The notes under the pieces: model-generated
Told to the model about the DNA's origin: nothing
Database searches by the model: none
The model's input: the letters and a program-made list of their open reading frames with translations, nothing else
From: Paractinoplanes ovalisporus
GTDB taxonomy: Bacteria > Actinomycetota > Actinomycetes > Mycobacteriales > Micromonosporaceae
Direction of reading: 5' to 3'
DNA: 64,000 nucleotides
Assembly: GCF_016834655.1 (NCBI RefSeq)
Contig: NZ_JAENHP010000003.1
Location: 744,001 to 808,000, forward strand
Part shown: in pieces, positions 48,999 to 56,525 of the stretch
Numbering within the stretch: position 1 is the stretch's first letter
Layout of the letters: every line of letters begins with the position of its first letter
Program-made: the position numbers and the translations under genes

Positions 48999-49826
48999 GT
49001 GCCGCCGCAGTGGTGGCAGACGGGATTCCCGGTGGCTTCCTCTTCCTACCGCCGGCGCGAGCATGCGCGCGTCCGGCGGATCCTCGGCCAGAACCTCCTC
49101 GCCGATCCAGCTGCGATCCGCCACGTCGTGGACGCGGCCTCGCCCGTGGACGGTGAGCTCATCCTCGAGGTCGGGGCCGGCCGCGGGCGCCTCACGGCCG
49201 AGCTGCTGCGGCGGCGGGCGCACGTGGTGGCGTACGAAATCGACCCGGGCCTGGCCGCCGCGCTGCCGCAAGCGGACCGGCTGAGCGTGCGCACCGACGA
49301 TTTTCTGCTGGCCCGGCCGCCGCGCGAGCCGTTCGCGGTGGTCGGCAACATTCCGTACGCGCTGACGTCAGCCGTGGTCGACTGGTGTCTGCGGGCCCCC
49401 ACGTTACGCAGGGCGACCCTGCTGACGCAGTGGGAGTACGCGCGTAAACGCACCGGCGACTACGGACGGTGGTCGAAGCTGACCATCCTGACCTGGCCGT
49501 CGTTCGGCTGGGAGCTGGCCGGTCACGTGCCGCGCGCCGCGTTCCGGCCGGTTCCGCGGGTCGACGGCGGCATCCTGCGAATCACCCAGCGACCGCGGCC
49601 GCTGGTGCGCGAGGATCTGCTCCCCCGCTTCCACGACCTGGTCGAATGTGGTTTCGGCGGGGTGGGCGGTTCGGTGCAGGCGTCGCTGAGCCGCCGCTAC
49701 GGGAGCCGGCGGGCCGCGGCCGCCTGCCGGGCCGTGCGGCTGGCTCCGGACGTCCCGGTCGGCGAGGTGTGGCCCGAGCAGTGGCTCACGATGTTCCGTC
49801 TGCTGGGCGGTGGTGCCGGCCGCTGA
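48999..49826 (+). CDS. erm: 23S rRNA adenine-N6 methyltransferase, Erm family
   Basis: A 275-residue methyltransferase that would modify A2058 of 23S rRNA and so block macrolides, lincosamides and streptogramin B. It has the N-terminal LGQNLLADP (as in SQNFL/GQNFL), SAM motif I EVGAGRGR (57-64), an acidic motif II (VAYEID) and the catalytic NIPY motif (117-120). GTG at 48999 gives the full frame; a GTG at 49032 (VASSSYRRRE) is an alternative and neither has a strong ribosome site. Induction by macrolides through the upstream leader peptide is likely. The stop lies within a 47-bp repeat array. Confidence 0.9.
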   Translation: MPPQWWQTGFPVASSSYRRREHARVRRILGQNLLADPAAIRHVVDAASPVDGELILEVGAGRGRLTAELLRRRAHVVAYEIDPGLAAALPQADRLSVRTDDFLLARPPREPFAVVGNIPYALTSAVVDWCLRAPTLRRATLLTQWEYARKRTGDYGRWSKLTILTWPSFGWELAGHVPRAAFRPVPRVDGGILRITQRPRPLVREDLLPRFHDLVECGFGGVGGSVQASLSRRYGSRRAAAACRAVRLAPDVPVGEVWPEQWLTMFRLLGGGAGR

Positions 49827-49966
49827 TGTTCCGCCCGCTGGGCGGTGCTGCGGGCCGGCGATCAGGGCAGCGACGCTCCGGCTGCCGAGTGGCGGCGCGG
49901 GCCGATGATCAGGACTGCGATGTTCCGGCTGCCGGCTGGTGGTGCAGGCCGGTGATCAAGGCAGCG
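49791..49966. repeat. 47-bp tandem array covering two convergent stops
   Basis: Copies begin at 49791 (truncated to 35 bp), 49826, 49873 and 49920, so the period is 47 bp. The array includes the last codons and stop of erm (49824-49826) and the last codons and stop (49909-49911) of the convergent M20 gene. Both C-termini are therefore encoded by repeat units. Confidence 0.85.
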
Positions 49967-51018
49967 AGCAGCGCGGTGCGGTCGGTGATCCCCTGGGCCG
50001 AGACCCATTCGTGGCGGGCGTGGGCTCCTCCTCCGGGTGGGGCCAGCCCGTCCACGGTGGGCACGCCGAGGGCGCCGGTGGTGTTGGTGTCGGCGGCGCC
50101 GTCGGCCGGGCGCCCGCCGAGGGTCTGACCGGCCGCGGCCGCCACCCGCACGATCCGGGCCAGCAGCGCGGTGGTGGCGTCGTTCTCGCGCCACGTCGGG
50201 CGATGGGCCAGCAGCGTCGACTTCACCACAGCCCTGTCCCGGAAGGCGGAAAGCCCGTCCAGCCCACCCAGCACAGCCTCCTCGTCGTCGCGCGAGAGGA
50301 AGCGCAGCCCCAGGTCGGCGTGAGCGCGACCGGCGACGACGTTGGTGCGGCCGCCCCCGGCGATCGTGCCCGCGTTGAGCAGCACCGGCCGGTCCGCGAC
50401 CAGCGCCCGTACGCGCACCAGCTGGTCGACCAGCTCGTCGATCGCGTTCACGCCGGCGTCGGGGTCGAGGGCGGCGTGGGCCTCGATGCCGGTCACCTCG
50501 ATGCGGGCCCGGGTGCTGCCCCGGCGGCCGGTCTTGAGGTCGCCGCCCGGGTGCGGGGGTTCCAGACCGAGCACGGCGGTGGCCCGGGCCGCCTCGGCGC
50601 GCACCAAGTCACCGGCCGTTGGGGAGCCGATCTCCTCGTCGGCCACGACCACCACCCGTACGGCGGGAAGCTCTTGCTCTGACGATCGCAGGCTCGTGAC
50701 CGCGGCCAGCAGCGCCACCAGGCCCGCCTTGGTGTCGTAGACGCCCGGACCGCGCACGGTGTCGCCCTCGACCGACCACGGCATGGTCTCGAGGGTGCCG
50801 ACCGGCCAGACCGTGTCGTAGTGGCTCAGCAGCAACAGCTCGTGACCGGTGACACCGCGGGCGGGCAGCGACCAGACGAGGTGGTCGCCCTCACGTGCGG
50901 TGTGGAACCCGGCGTCGGCCGCGTCCGCCTCGAGGACCTCGGCGAAGGCGGCCAGGGCCCGCCGGTCACCGGTCGGCGACTCCAGCCGGGTGTAGCGGTG
51001 CAGCGTTTCGAGCGACAT
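49909..51018 (-). CDS. M20 family metallopeptidase (carboxypeptidase G2 / N-acyl amino acid deacylase-like)
   Basis: A 369-residue zinc hydrolase. Metal ligands are visible in LLLLSHYDTVWP (His), GPGVYDTKAG (bridging Asp), VADEEIG (catalytic and ligand Glu) and GGGAHARHEW (His). A lid domain begins near RGSTRARIEVTGIEAHAA. It is divergent from a GNAT, SIS and racemase operon. In the known N-succinylamino acid racemase pathway an M20 desuccinylase frees the L-amino acid, and this enzyme fits that role. Its last codons lie in a 47-bp repeat. Confidence 0.88.
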   Translation of the reverse strand: MSLETLHRYTRLESPTGDRRALAAFAEVLEADAADAGFHTAREGDHLVWSLPARGVTGHELLLLSHYDTVWPVGTLETMPWSVEGDTVRGPGVYDTKAGLVALLAAVTSLRSSEQELPAVRVVVVADEEIGSPTAGDLVRAEAARATAVLGLEPPHPGGDLKTGRRGSTRARIEVTGIEAHAALDPDAGVNAIDELVDQLVRVRALVADRPVLLNAGTIAGGGRTNVVAGRAHADLGLRFLSRDDEEAVLGGLDGLSAFRDRAVVKSTLLAHRPTWRENDATTALLARIVRVAAAAGQTLGGRPADGAADTNTTGALGVPTVDGLAPPGGGAHARHEWVSAQGITDRTALLAALITGLHHQPAAGTSQS

Positions 51019-51030
51019 ATACGAACGCTA
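51019..51030 (-). promoter_or_regulatory. Leaderless promoter -10 (TAGCGT) of M20 gene
   Basis: On the minus strand TAGCGT (51030-51025) lies 6 nt before the ATG at 51018. Confidence 0.6.
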
Positions 51031-51031
51031 A

Positions 51032-51082
51032 GTTCGCCGTCCGACGTTGTCAACGCGCATCGATAGCGGCAGGATGGCGAAC
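51032..51082. promoter_or_regulatory. Inverted repeat between divergent amino-acid genes
   Basis: GTTCGCC (51032-51038) and GGCGAAC (51076-51082) are perfect arms inside longer similar sequences (ACGAACGCTAAGTTCGCC against GCGAAACGTATGTTCGCC on the other strand). They sit between the M20 gene and the GNAT operon and could be shared regulator sites. Confidence 0.45.
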
Positions 51083-51113
51083 ATACGTTTCGCATCTTGA
51101 GCGGAGGCGGGCA

Positions 51114-51779
51114 GTGGAGATCGAGGTGCGTGATCTGGCCGGGCTCGGTGAATGGTCGGCGGCGTCGGCGCTCTACCGGTCCGTCTTCGGATATGTGGAG
51201 CCCGAGTTCGGCGTCAGCCCGCGCCTGCTGGCGGCGCTGCACGAGAACTCGGGGTCGGTGATCGGCGCGTTCGACCGGGGCGAGCTGGTCGGGTTCTGTT
51301 ACGGGTTCACCGCGGTCGAGGACGGCGTGATCTACCACTACTCGCAGGCGGCCGCGGTCGCCGCGCGCGCTCAGGGGGCCGGGGTGGGGCGGCGGCTCAA
51401 GTTCGCGCAGGCCGAGGCGGCCCGGCGGACGGGCGCGCGGACGATGCGGTGGACCTTCGACCCGTACGCGCTGCGCAACGCCCACTTCAACTTCGCCGTG
51501 CTCGGGGCGACGGCGATCCGGTTCTTGCCCGACTACTACGACGACGGCTCTTCGGACCGGGTGCTGGTCTCCTGGGACCTGTCGGGCCACGTGCCCGCGC
51601 CGAGTCGATCGGACGAGGTGGTCGCCCCGTCCGATGGCCGCTGGTCGGCGCCCGACCCGCCCGACCGGGTGACGCTGCGGGCGGCGCTGATCGAGCGGTT
51701 CCGGGCCGGCGGCCGGCTCGTCGAGGTCACCCGCCGCGGCGAGCAGGCGGTCTACAAGTTCCGGGAGGCAGACAGGTGA
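51114..51779 (+). CDS. GNAT superfamily acyltransferase (COG3375-like)
   Basis: A 221-residue acyltransferase. It has an N-terminal EIEVRDLAGLGEWSAASALY, a coenzyme A-binding region AAVAARAQGAGVGRRLKFAQ, MRWTFDPYALRNAHFNF and LPDYYDDGSSDRVLVSWDL, typical of the group found beside N-acylamino acid racemases. In the Geobacillus pathway the GNAT succinylates D-amino acids. GGAGG 6 nt upstream supports the GTG at 51114. The last three codons and stop (GCA GAC AGG TGA) are duplicated twice downstream. Confidence 0.85.
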   Translation: MEIEVRDLAGLGEWSAASALYRSVFGYVEPEFGVSPRLLAALHENSGSVIGAFDRGELVGFCYGFTAVEDGVIYHYSQAAAVAARAQGAGVGRRLKFAQAEAARRTGARTMRWTFDPYALRNAHFNFAVLGATAIRFLPDYYDDGSSDRVLVSWDLSGHVPAPSRSDEVVAPSDGRWSAPDPPDRVTLRAALIERFRAGGRLVEVTRRGEQAVYKFREADR

Positions 51780-51950
51780 CGTCAGGACCGCGCCTCGGGC
51801 GGAGTCCGGGGGCAGACAGGTGACGTCAGGACCGCACCTCGGGCGGAGTCCGGGGGCAGACAGGTGACGGGAGACGCGCAGGTGACCGAGGGCGCACAGG
51901 TGACCGGAAGCGGACGGGTGACCGGAGGCGGGCGGGTGACCGGGTCCAGC
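51768..51950. repeat. 44-bp and 18-bp tandem repeats joining GNAT stop to SIS start
   Basis: GCAGACAGGTGACG occurs at 51768, 51812 and 51856 (44-bp period). In the first copy GTGA contains the GNAT stop; in the third the same GTG (51864) is the start of the SIS gene. From 51861 an 18-bp repeat (CAGGTGACCGGxxGCGGx; 51861, 51879, 51897, 51915, 51933) encodes five hexapeptides at the SIS N-terminus. Confidence 0.85.
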
Positions 51951-52565
51951 CCGGCCGAGCGGTTCGACCGCAACGTTCAGCGGCGCTCGGCCCAGGTTCT
52001 CAAGCAGCGGGTCCTCGATCAGCAGCGCGAGGCGTTCGAGAAGGCCCTGGCCTGGGCGGCCGAGCACGACGCGATCGAGCAGGCCGCGGCCCGCATCGTC
52101 TCGGCCCGCCGGCGCTACCTGCTCGGCAACGGCAAGTCGCTCAGCTACGCGTCGCTGCTGGCGGCCGACCTCGGGGCCGGGCTGTCCGGGGTGCACCTGG
52201 TCGACGGCTCGCACCTGCGGCCGCTCGACGTGCTCGGCGACATCCGGCAGGGCGACCTGATGGTGGCGATCCTGATGTCCCGCTACCGCCGCGAGACGGT
52301 GGACGTGGCCGAGGCGTACGTGGCGCACGGCGGCGAACTCGTGCTCATCACCGATGCCGACGACGCGCCGCTGACCGGCCGGGCCACGACCCGCATCGTC
52401 ATCGGGACGGACACCGCCTCGTACGCCAGCTCCCCCACCTCGGTCGTGCTGGCGTTGCACCTGCTGGCCACGCTGACCATCGCCAGCTCCAAGGGCGCCG
52501 GCCGCCGCCTGCACGAGCGGGATGCCCTGGCCGCCGAGCTCGGCCTCTACCGGGACCCGGCATGA
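51864..52565 (+). CDS. SIS domain sugar-phosphate binding protein
   Basis: A 233-residue protein. Residues 1-30 are five hexapeptide repeats (VTGDAQ, VTEGAQ, VTGSGR, VTGGGR, VTGSSP). Residues 35-90 are helical, and residues 90-215 form a SIS domain (YLLGNGKSLSYASLLAADLG, GDLMVAILMSRYRRETVDVA, SPTSVVLALHLLATL). SIS domains bind phosphosugars in isomerases or RpiR-type regulators, but no DNA-binding domain is seen. It is embedded between the GNAT and racemase genes with a 4-bp overlap to the latter, an unusual partner for that pathway. Confidence 0.8.
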   Translation: MTGDAQVTEGAQVTGSGRVTGGGRVTGSSPAERFDRNVQRRSAQVLKQRVLDQQREAFEKALAWAAEHDAIEQAAARIVSARRRYLLGNGKSLSYASLLAADLGAGLSGVHLVDGSHLRPLDVLGDIRQGDLMVAILMSRYRRETVDVAEAYVAHGGELVLITDADDAPLTGRATTRIVIGTDTASYASSPTSVVLALHLLATLTIASSKGAGRRLHERDALAAELGLYRDPA

Positions 52566-53677
52566 CCCGCGTCGAGAGCGTCGAGTTGCGGCGCGTACGG
52601 CTTCCGCTCGTGCACGAGTTCCAGACCAGCTCGCACGCCAAACGGTTCCTGGAACACATCCTGGTCGCGTTGACCGCCACCGACGGCACCGTGGGCTGGG
52701 GTGAGATCGCCTCGCCGAGCGGGCCGTTCTATTCGGCCGAGACCGTCGAGAGCTGCTGGGCGGTGGCCCGCGACCACCTGGCGCCGCTCGTGCTGGGCGC
52801 CGACTGGGACCACCCGGCCGACCTGGCCGCCGTGCTGGCCAAGGTCCGGGGCAACCAGTTCGCGCGGGCCGGGTTCGACATGGCGGCCTGGGCGCTGTGG
52901 TCGTCCGCGCAGGGCGTTCCGCTGGCGTCGGCGCTGGGCGGCACCCGCGCGACGGTCGAGGCGGGCGTGTCGCTGGGCATCGAACCGACCGTCGACGACC
53001 TGCTGACCCAGGTGCGGGCCCGGGTCGCCGAGGGCTACCGCCGGGTCAAGCTGAAGATCGCGCCGGGCTGGGACGTCGAGCCGGTGCGGGCCGTACGGGC
53101 CGCCTTCCCCTCGGTTCCGCTGCATGTGGACGCGAACGGGGCGTACGGGAAATCGGATCTGCCTCTGCTGGTGAAGCTGGACGGACTGGGGCTGCTGATG
53201 ATCGAGCAGCCGTACGCTCCCCGCACCCTCGCCGACCTGGCCGACCTGCAGCGGCAGCTCGACACGCCGATCTGCCTGGACGAGTCGGTCGAGGAGCTGG
53301 ACGACCTGGTGACGGCGCTGCGGCTGGGCGCCGGGCGGATCCTCAACATCAAGGTGTCGCGGATGGGCGGCCTGACGACGGCGGTCCGCGCCCACGACCT
53401 GGCCGTCGAGCACGGCGTGCCGGTGTGGTGCGGCGGCATGCACGAGTTCGGCATCGGCCGCGCGGCCAACGTGGCACTGAGCGCGCTGCCCGGCTTCACG
53501 CTGCCGTCGGACGTGTCCGGTTCCGACAAGTACTACGCCCGCGACGTCACCACCACGCCGATCGTCGCCACCGACGGCCTGGTCGAGGTGCCCGCCGCCG
53601 CCGGCCTGGGCCGCTCACCGGACCTTGATTTCGTCCAAGCGAACACCGTCGCCCGGTGGCATTCTCAGTCCTCATGA
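52562..53677 (+). CDS. Enolase-superfamily N-acylamino acid racemase / o-succinylbenzoate synthase
   Basis: A 371-residue enzyme of the muconate-lactonizing/MenC group. The catalytic lysine pair is in RVKLKIAPG, the metal ligands in HVDANGAYG (Asp), MIEQPYAP (Glu) and CLDESVEELDDL (Asp), and the second catalytic Lys in LNIKVSRMGGL. Members do either o-succinylbenzoate synthesis (menaquinone) or N-succinylamino acid racemization. The flanking GNAT and M20 genes favour the racemase role. The start codon overlaps the SIS stop (ATGA) and its own stop overlaps the globin start (ATGA). Confidence 0.88.
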   Translation: MTRVESVELRRVRLPLVHEFQTSSHAKRFLEHILVALTATDGTVGWGEIASPSGPFYSAETVESCWAVARDHLAPLVLGADWDHPADLAAVLAKVRGNQFARAGFDMAAWALWSSAQGVPLASALGGTRATVEAGVSLGIEPTVDDLLTQVRARVAEGYRRVKLKIAPGWDVEPVRAVRAAFPSVPLHVDANGAYGKSDLPLLVKLDGLGLLMIEQPYAPRTLADLADLQRQLDTPICLDESVEELDDLVTALRLGAGRILNIKVSRMGGLTTAVRAHDLAVEHGVPVWCGGMHEFGIGRAANVALSALPGFTLPSDVSGSDKYYARDVTTTPIVATDGLVEVPAAAGLGRSPDLDFVQANTVARWHSQSS

Positions 53678-54114
53678 CGAGCGTCTACGAGGCCGCCGGC
53701 CGCCTCGAGGGCCTGACCCGCCTGGCCGGCGCGTGGCACGAGCGGGTGCTGGCCGACCCGGTGGTGAGTCACGCCTTCAGCCACGGTTACCACCCCGACC
53801 ACACGGCCCGGCTGGCCGCCTATTGGGCCGAGGCCCTGGGCGGCCCGGCGTCGGGCCTGGACGAGACCACCATCGTCCGCATGCACAGCGGCAACGGCCC
53901 CCACGACGAGATGAACGACCGGGCGATCGCGTGTTTCGACCGGGCGCTGGACGACGCGGGCCTTGCCGCCGAGCCCGTCGGCCGGGTGTTGCACGACTAT
54001 TTCGCCTGGTCGACGCGCGACTCGATGAATCGTTACCACCGCCCGGAGGACGACGTGCCGGCCGGCCTGCGGATCCCCCACTGGTCGTGGGACGGCCTGC
54101 AGCAGCCCGGCTGA
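53674..54114 (+). CDS. Truncated haemoglobin-like protein
   Basis: A 146-residue globin of the short 2-on-2 type. It has the N-terminal AGRLEGLTRLAGAWHERVL, the central HPDHTARLAAYWAEALGGP (E-helix and CD region), and a putative proximal histidine in HSGNGPHDEMND. It would bind haem and O2 or NO. It is translationally coupled (ATGA) to the racemase gene, which has no obvious need for a globin. Group II membership is my best reading. Confidence 0.8.
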   Translation: MTSVYEAAGRLEGLTRLAGAWHERVLADPVVSHAFSHGYHPDHTARLAAYWAEALGGPASGLDETTIVRMHSGNGPHDEMNDRAIACFDRALDDAGLAAEPVGRVLHDYFAWSTRDSMNRYHRPEDDVPAGLRIPHWSWDGLQQPG

Positions 54115-54131
54115 ATTCCGCCAGCCGGTTT

Positions 54132-54240
54132 GTCACGCGGCGTCGCGGCGTGCGGCGGCGCAGCGTGCGGCGGCGCAGCGTGCGGCGGCGCAGCGTGCGG
54201 CGGCGCAGCGTGCGGCGGCGCAGCGTGCGGCGGCGGGGCC
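54132..54240. repeat. 15-bp tandem array between convergent genes
   Basis: TGCGGCGGCGCAGCG recurs at 54151, 54166, 54181, 54196 and 54211 (exact 15-bp period) with partial copies at both ends. TCACG occurs at both array ends, and the right one begins the LysR stop codon (54242-54244). Confidence 0.85.
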
Positions 54241-54241
54241 G

Positions 54242-55186
54242 TCACGGCACCCCGAACGCCGGGTGGGCGGCGAGCCAGCGGGCGTAGCGGGGGCGGCGGG
54301 TGACGATGTCGCGGTAGGAGGCGGCGGCCCGGGCCAGCACGTCGGGGGCGTGGGCGGCGGCCGGGGACGACGGGTCCCAGCCGATCAGGTGGCGCCAGCT
54401 CAGCGGGGAGTCGCGCAGCGGGACGGCCACGGCGCCGGGCACGTCGCGGACCGTGGCCTGGCACAGGGCCACGGCCCGGCCCGAGGTGACCAGGTCGAAG
54501 ACGGCGCCGGCGTCCATCTCGTACGGGAAATGGGGTGTGAAGCCGGCGCGGGCACAGGCGGCGGCGAAGCACTCGTTGAAGCAGCCGTCGCCGGGTGCGC
54601 TCACCCACCGTTCGGCCGACAGGTCGGACAGCGTGACCTCCTCCCGGCCGGCGAGCGGATGCCGGGCGTCGAGCAGCACCCACACCGGGTCGACCGAGAC
54701 CACCCGCCAGTCGAGGTCGCCGGGGTGGCCGGTGGCGCAGGCGCCGATCAGCGCGTAGTCGAGGCGTCCGGACTGGACCAGGCGGACGATCTCGTTCTCG
54801 GACCAGGTGGCGTGGACCGAGACCGGACGGCCGGGGTACGCGTCGGCGAGCCGCTGGACGAGACCGGCGACGATCGGCCCGTTGGTCGCCCCGACCCGGA
54901 AGCGGCCGCCGTCGCCGGCGGTCAGCAGCACCCCGGCCTCGTCGTGCAGACCGCTCACGGCGGGCAGCAGCAGCCGGGCCCGGGCCAGCAAGAGGTCGCC
55001 CAGCTCGGTGGGGACGACGCCCCGGTTGCCGCGCACGAACAGCGGCCCGCCGAGCAGTCGCTCCACGCGCCGCAGCTGGGTCGTCAGCGCGGGCTGGGCC
55101 ACGCCGAGGGCGGCGGCGGCCTTGGTGACGCTGCCGGCGTCGGCGATCGCCAGGATCAGGCGCAGGTGGCGCAGTTCCAGCTCCAC
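54242..55186 (-). CDS. LysR family transcriptional regulator
   Basis: A 314-residue regulator. The N-terminal HTH is LRLILAIADAGSVTKAAAALGVAQPALTTQLRRVE (quoted across two helices), followed by a periplasmic-binding-type effector domain (RFRVGATNGPIVAGLVQRLA, then LDYALIGACATG). It is divergent from the secreted lipase gene, which is its natural target by position. The GTG at 55186 follows a leaderless promoter hexamer. The effector is unknown. Confidence 0.9.
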   Translation of the reverse strand: MELELRHLRLILAIADAGSVTKAAAALGVAQPALTTQLRRVERLLGGPLFVRGNRGVVPTELGDLLLARARLLLPAVSGLHDEAGVLLTAGDGGRFRVGATNGPIVAGLVQRLADAYPGRPVSVHATWSENEIVRLVQSGRLDYALIGACATGHPGDLDWRVVSVDPVWVLLDARHPLAGREEVTLSDLSAERWVSAPGDGCFNECFAAACARAGFTPHFPYEMDAGAVFDLVTSGRAVALCQATVRDVPGAVAVPLRDSPLSWRHLIGWDPSSPAAAHAPDVLARAAASYRDIVTRRPRYARWLAAHPAFGVP

Positions 55187-55199
55187 CGGGACGACGATA
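55187..55199 (-). promoter_or_regulatory. Leaderless promoter -10 (TATCGT) of LysR gene
   Basis: On the minus strand TATCGT (55199-55194) lies 7 nt before the GTG at 55186. Confidence 0.55.
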
Positions 55200-55332
55200 G
55201 ATTCGCGTTCGTCTCTTTCGGAAGATCGCCCGGGTTAACTTCGCGCAATGCATCATCCAGGCGCGATGATCACCCGATCGGGCCCGGAGTGGCGCGTGTT
55301 TTGTACGTTTTGGGCGATTAAACCTATCCGGT

Positions 55333-56475
55333 GTGCGCAGTCATCTGATCACTCGAATTCTCGCCGTCACGGTCGTGAGCGGCACTCTCCTCAACGCGGG
55401 CACGACCGGGGCGCTGGCCGGCTCCGACCGGTTCGGCCCGGCTCACGTCTTCCGGTGGAACCCGTCATCCGAGCCGGGCACCGTGCTCAGCTCGACGCCG
55501 CGCGCGCTGCCGGAAGGGCTGCGTCTGCTGGCCCGGGCCAAACAGATCAAGTACGCCACCACCGACGTACGGGGGAAGGAAATCACCGCCTCCGGGCTCG
55601 TGCTGACGCCGCTGAAGAACAAGAAGAACAAGACGGTCGTGTGGGCCCACGGCACCACCGGCATCGCCGACAAGTGCGCGCCGTCGGCCAACGACGACGT
55701 GTTCTGGCCCGAGGCCCGGGTCGCGGTCTCGTCGCTGCTGGAGCGCGGCTGGACGGTGGCCGCGCCGGACTACCCCGGGCTCGGCACGCCGGGACCACAC
55801 CCCTACCTGGTCGGCGCGAGCGAGGGCCGGTCGATCATCGACAGCGTGCGGGCCGCCCGCAACCTCGATGACGACTTGTCGAAGCAGTACGCGGTGGACG
55901 GCCACAGCCAGGGCGGGCAGGGCACCCTGTTCGCCAATCAGCTGGCCGGGGCGTACGACGGGGAACTGCAGTTGAAGGGCACGGTCAGCATCGCCCCGAC
56001 CAGCCAGACCCGCGCGCTGGCCGAGGCGATCCCGGGCTCGGCCGGGCAGGGGTTCATGGCGATGGCCCTGTACGGCCTGAACGCCGTGGAGCCGTCGTTC
56101 GAGCCCGAGACCGTGCTGACCCCGGCCGCCCGGGCCAAGGGCGAGGTGCTGCGCGACGGCTGCCTGGCCGAGGTGCTCGAGGCGTACGCGCCGCCGCTGC
56201 CGCTCCTGAAGAACAACAAGCTGCCCGAGGCCTGGGTGGACAAGCTCTACCAGTACGTCGAGCCGGGCCGGACGCCGCTGACCGCGCCCGCCTTCGTCGT
56301 GCAGGGCACCGACGACGCGATCGTGCCGGCTGCCTTCACCGACATCCTCGTGGAGGACCAGCTCAAGGGCGCCCCGGTCCGCTACGACAAGCTGCCCGGC
56401 CGCGACCACGACCAGGCGGTCATCGACTCGACCAACCGGGTCGCGGCCTGGATCAGCCAGCGCTTCGACTCGTAA
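55333..56475 (+). CDS. Secretory lipase-type alpha/beta hydrolase
   Basis: A 380-residue exported hydrolase. A signal peptide (ITRILAVTVVSGTLLNAG, cleavage near GALAG) precedes an alpha/beta fold with KTVVWAHGTTGIADKCAPS, nucleophile elbow VDGHSQGGQG (Ser), GTDDAIVPAAF (Asp) and LPGRDHDQAV (His). The layout matches the LIP secretory-lipase family of actinobacteria and fungi. The GTG at 55333 gives a good signal peptide. Probably controlled by the divergent LysR. Confidence 0.88.
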   Translation: MRSHLITRILAVTVVSGTLLNAGTTGALAGSDRFGPAHVFRWNPSSEPGTVLSSTPRALPEGLRLLARAKQIKYATTDVRGKEITASGLVLTPLKNKKNKTVVWAHGTTGIADKCAPSANDDVFWPEARVAVSSLLERGWTVAAPDYPGLGTPGPHPYLVGASEGRSIIDSVRAARNLDDDLSKQYAVDGHSQGGQGTLFANQLAGAYDGELQLKGTVSIAPTSQTRALAEAIPGSAGQGFMAMALYGLNAVEPSFEPETVLTPAARAKGEVLRDGCLAEVLEAYAPPLPLLKNNKLPEAWVDKLYQYVEPGRTPLTAPAFVVQGTDDAIVPAAFTDILVEDQLKGAPVRYDKLPGRDHDQAVIDSTNRVAAWISQRFDS

Positions 56476-56488
56476 CCCTCACCGTCAA

Positions 56489-56525
56489 CCTAACCCTCGA
56501 CCTCGACCTCAAGTTGAGGGTTAGG
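56489..56525. terminator. Bidirectional terminator overlapping a stop codon
   Basis: CCTAACCCTC (56489-56498) and GAGGGTTAGG (56516-56525) form a perfect 10-bp stem with an inner CTCAA/TTGAG dyad. The right arm contains the TAA stop (56521-56523) of the convergent aldo/keto reductase, and the lipase TAA is 15 bp to the left. Confidence 0.75.

Noticed and set aside
51768..51950. Programmed readthrough from the GNAT gene into the SIS gene
   Set aside because: The repeats keep GTGA in register at each 44-bp step, but the two genes are not in the same frame without a shift (44 is not divisible by three) and there is no slippery site.
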